This document shows positions 61,801 through 64,000 of a DNA stretch of 64,000 bases, piece after piece. The stretch covers positions 120,366,062 to 120,430,061 of the forward strand of contig NC_134367.1 of assembly GCF_035582795.1 (NCBI RefSeq). Reading direction: 5' to 3'. Made by a program: the position numbers and the translations under genes. Under the pieces are notes generated by a model. The model worked only from the letters and a program-made list of their open reading frames with translations. It made no database searches and was not told the origin of the DNA. Numbering within the stretch: position 1 is the stretch's first letter; each line of letters starts with the position of its first letter. The DNA is from Mycteria americana (lineage: Eukaryota; Chordata; Aves; Ciconiiformes; Ciconiidae).

Positions 61801-63771
61801 ACCTAAAATCTAAGGGAAAAAATAATTTGTGCAGATGGTCTTCATAAAACAAAGGCAGATTAAATCTGGAGCTGTCACAGAATTGCTCTTACAGATGCAT
61901 CTGCTGCGAAATAATTACCTCTCTTGAGCCCAGTAAGTTAATCAGTGTCTTTTGTTTGTGTCTACAGTGAAAACAATTAAAAGCTCATTTCCTATTTTTT
62001 AGGTAAACTTACAGATTCTCTGATTTTTAAGGGTAATTAGATTTATTTGGTTGTGTATCACAGTCCAAAACGTTCCTGTTGGACAACTAGCTGTCTGTAA
62101 TATAATTTACCTGTAGCCAGGATGTAATTTCTTTTCAATCACCTTTTTTTCCTTGGGCTGTTTTTTGCTAAAGACTACAAAATCCTTTTGTCTCCTTTCA
62201 CGTAAATTGCATTTAAAAAGCTTAGGGCTTTTTGTACAAACATAAGAACTGCCATTATTTGCATTTATTTCAAAGTTCTGCAGCATGAGGAAAAATTCTA
62301 TAATGTAGTTGAGAAAATAAACACTGCTACTACCTTGGTTGTAATCTGTGAAAATCTGTGTTGGGAGTCTGATCTCTCAAACACGATGAGACACTTGTGC
62401 AGTGTGTAAGTGCATGTGGGTAGAGGGGACCCCACTGAGATGGGCAGTGGACGTTAAAAAGCAGCTACTGATGATGGCACCTGATTCCTAGAAGCTCATC
62501 TGAAATTCCCAGCAGACTTCCACTGTGAGGTTTTCAATCCCACAGTGTGATTTGCCAAGTCCATCAGTATGGCTCAGTATCACACTGTGGTTTCCTGGGG
62601 GAATAAATCCCACCCCTCCATGCTGAAATGACTTGTGCAGGGTGGAAAGTGGCAGACCTGGAGGGAGAGCACCACTTCCCTCATGGTCCAGAGCAGCAGA
62701 GCCTGCTTCCTCCCCAGAATCGCAGCTGTCAGGGCGGGCACAGACAGTGCTGTGGTGAACCTATTTTTGCTCCGAAGGCTTCCCTGGAGCATGGACCAGG
62801 CGAACATTGCATCTCACATGCATGCACTGTTTTAACCATGGGAACGCTCATCACGCAATTGGCCACACAGTGTGAACACTGCCACAAAGAGTGAGACTTT
62901 GAAAGGAGGCAGCACGGGCTGATGCCACCATTTCTGCCAAGCCTCTCTGCAAGGTAGCAAACATCTTAGGTCTTTCATCCTGCTTTACACAATCCCTGCT
63001 CCTCCAGGACAGACCACTCCTTTGCTGTCTTCAGATTGACTGTGCTCCCTATAGTGTCAGTGTTTTGTTGCAGGAGCAGATTTAAATAACTTTTCCTGTG
63101 CCTCCATTTCCTCACGGCTTGGCAGGAGGATGAATAAGCCTTCATTGTTGCACTGGAGGTTTAAAAAAAAAAAAAAAAGAAAAAGAAAAAAACCCCAAGA
63201 TCTTTTAAACTCTATAGTACATGGCAGTGATGATGCAGTTGTGCTTAAAAAGAAGAACAGGATCACATCCCGTGATTAACCTTGCATGTATTCTTCAGGA
63301 TGGCTTCACTTTGTTAGCTCTTTGTGCTCTGCTTGTGCTTATATGCTGGCATTAGATCACAAGCGCTGCTGTCACTAAAATGCACCTTTTGTCTCCACCT
63401 CTGTTTGAATACCTTAATCTCTGAATTCTTTCAAGTCTGTGCTGCAGCAGACTGGCCTCTTATCTTTTTGTTATAAAGAATGAGTGACAGTCACTTGGGG
63501 GGGGCACTAAGGGCACAACTGAGCCTCTGTGCAGACAGACAGATACTTGTTTTATTTTAATTCTCAGTGACCTTTATTGTATCCTGGTTCAATTGCTCGC
63601 TTAAGGGCGCCAGCCTTTTTTGTACCCTTAATGCATTAAACATTTTCCAGCCAAAGAAAGCGTTAAGGTATATCTCCTGTTGTCTTAAGAGTCATGATTA
63701 ACCTTCAGCAGTAAATGTGACCAAGAGGAAGTGGAAGAATGTGAAAATGGACACTGTGGATTTGTTTGTAG
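55878..63771. other. No certain gene; probable intron
   Basis: No certain exon is visible. A frame at 59522-59706 follows an excellent acceptor (CTCTTCTTGCTGCTGTTAG|T), matches the phase of the exon at 55759-55877 and stays open for 61 codons to a stop. It may be an alternative terminal exon. The segment 61.4-62.3 kb is AT-rich non-coding sequence, and a 16-base A run lies near 63163. Confidence 0.4.
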
Positions 63772-63832
63772 AGTGGAGGAAATGAAGGACTCCAGCGCTA
63801 TGATCGCAGAGGTTTTAAAACTTCAGAGCTGA
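63772..63832 (+). CDS. Downstream terminal exon J (candidate)
   Basis: After the acceptor GGATTTGTTTGTAG|A, the frame joined to the exon ending at 55877 reads RVEEMKDSSAMIAEVLKLQS and stops at TGA (63830-63832). The peptide looks like a short amphipathic helix. A donor-like GAG|GTTTTA inside it would allow continuation beyond the window. No polyA signal follows before the window ends. Confidence 0.4.
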
Positions 63833-64000
63833 GGATCCCCTGAATGTCAATTTTATTTTCTGAAAGCTGTTCCTGACTTAATTCAATTATTGGGAAATAC
63901 ACTTACCCATCTTATTAGTAAGTTAATAATGTTCATGTCCAAGTCATTCTTGGATATGAGCATTTTCTGGTATGCTCATACCTGTAGCTACACCTTCTTT

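Noticed and set aside
1-64000. CRISPR arrays, tRNA or rRNA genes
   Set aside because: No regularly spaced direct repeats, cloverleaf-type sequences or rRNA-like blocks were seen. The tandem repeats present are short mini- and microsatellites.

Overview
The window looks like a piece of a bird chromosome. Three signs support this: CR1 LINE copies in both orientations with the typical (ATTCTGTG)n 3' tail, a solo LTR of the TGTCCTGGTTTCAGCTG... type that is common in birds, and intron-rich low-density sequence with a single CpG island. Nothing bacterial, plasmid or CRISPR-like is present. The species cannot be named from the sequence.

Layout. Positions 1 to about 32.9 kb are gene-poor. They hold four CR1 fragments (4143-4486 minus, 7935-8056 plus, 16339-17970 minus, 18910-19178 plus), two related LTRs about 0.4 kb apart (10279-10918 and about 11309-11804) and several short tandem repeats. 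The 16.3-18.0 kb CR1 keeps an unbroken 512-codon reverse-transcriptase frame, but its motif A catalytic aspartate reads glycine.

A CpG island at about 33.14-33.53 kb carries a Sp1 box and two YY1-like motifs and has no TATA box. It looks like the promoter of a plus-strand gene. From 33770 to 41856 I can place seven exons whose splice sites and codon phases fit together at every junction, giving about 286 codons that end in a stop with an AATAAA one base later. I do not recognise the product. It appears to be a small, Ser/Pro-rich, probably disordered protein. The first coding exon is ambiguous because a 27-base G run sits in or beside it.

Further downstream three more exon-like blocks (49489-49546, 55759-55877, 63772-63832) also join in phase and end in a stop. 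They could be an alternative, longer 3' half of the same gene or a separate gene, with at least one linking exon unresolved (candidates at 40588 and 46969). A 566-bp solo LTR with a perfect 5-bp target duplication lies between the two exon groups at 44216-44781. An intron at 38.1 kb contains a near-perfect 29-bp hairpin that resembles a microRNA precursor or a small inverted-repeat element. I found no clear sign of a wholly new multi-gene system. The unknown gene, the hairpin and the unusual 3' end are the parts most worth checking.
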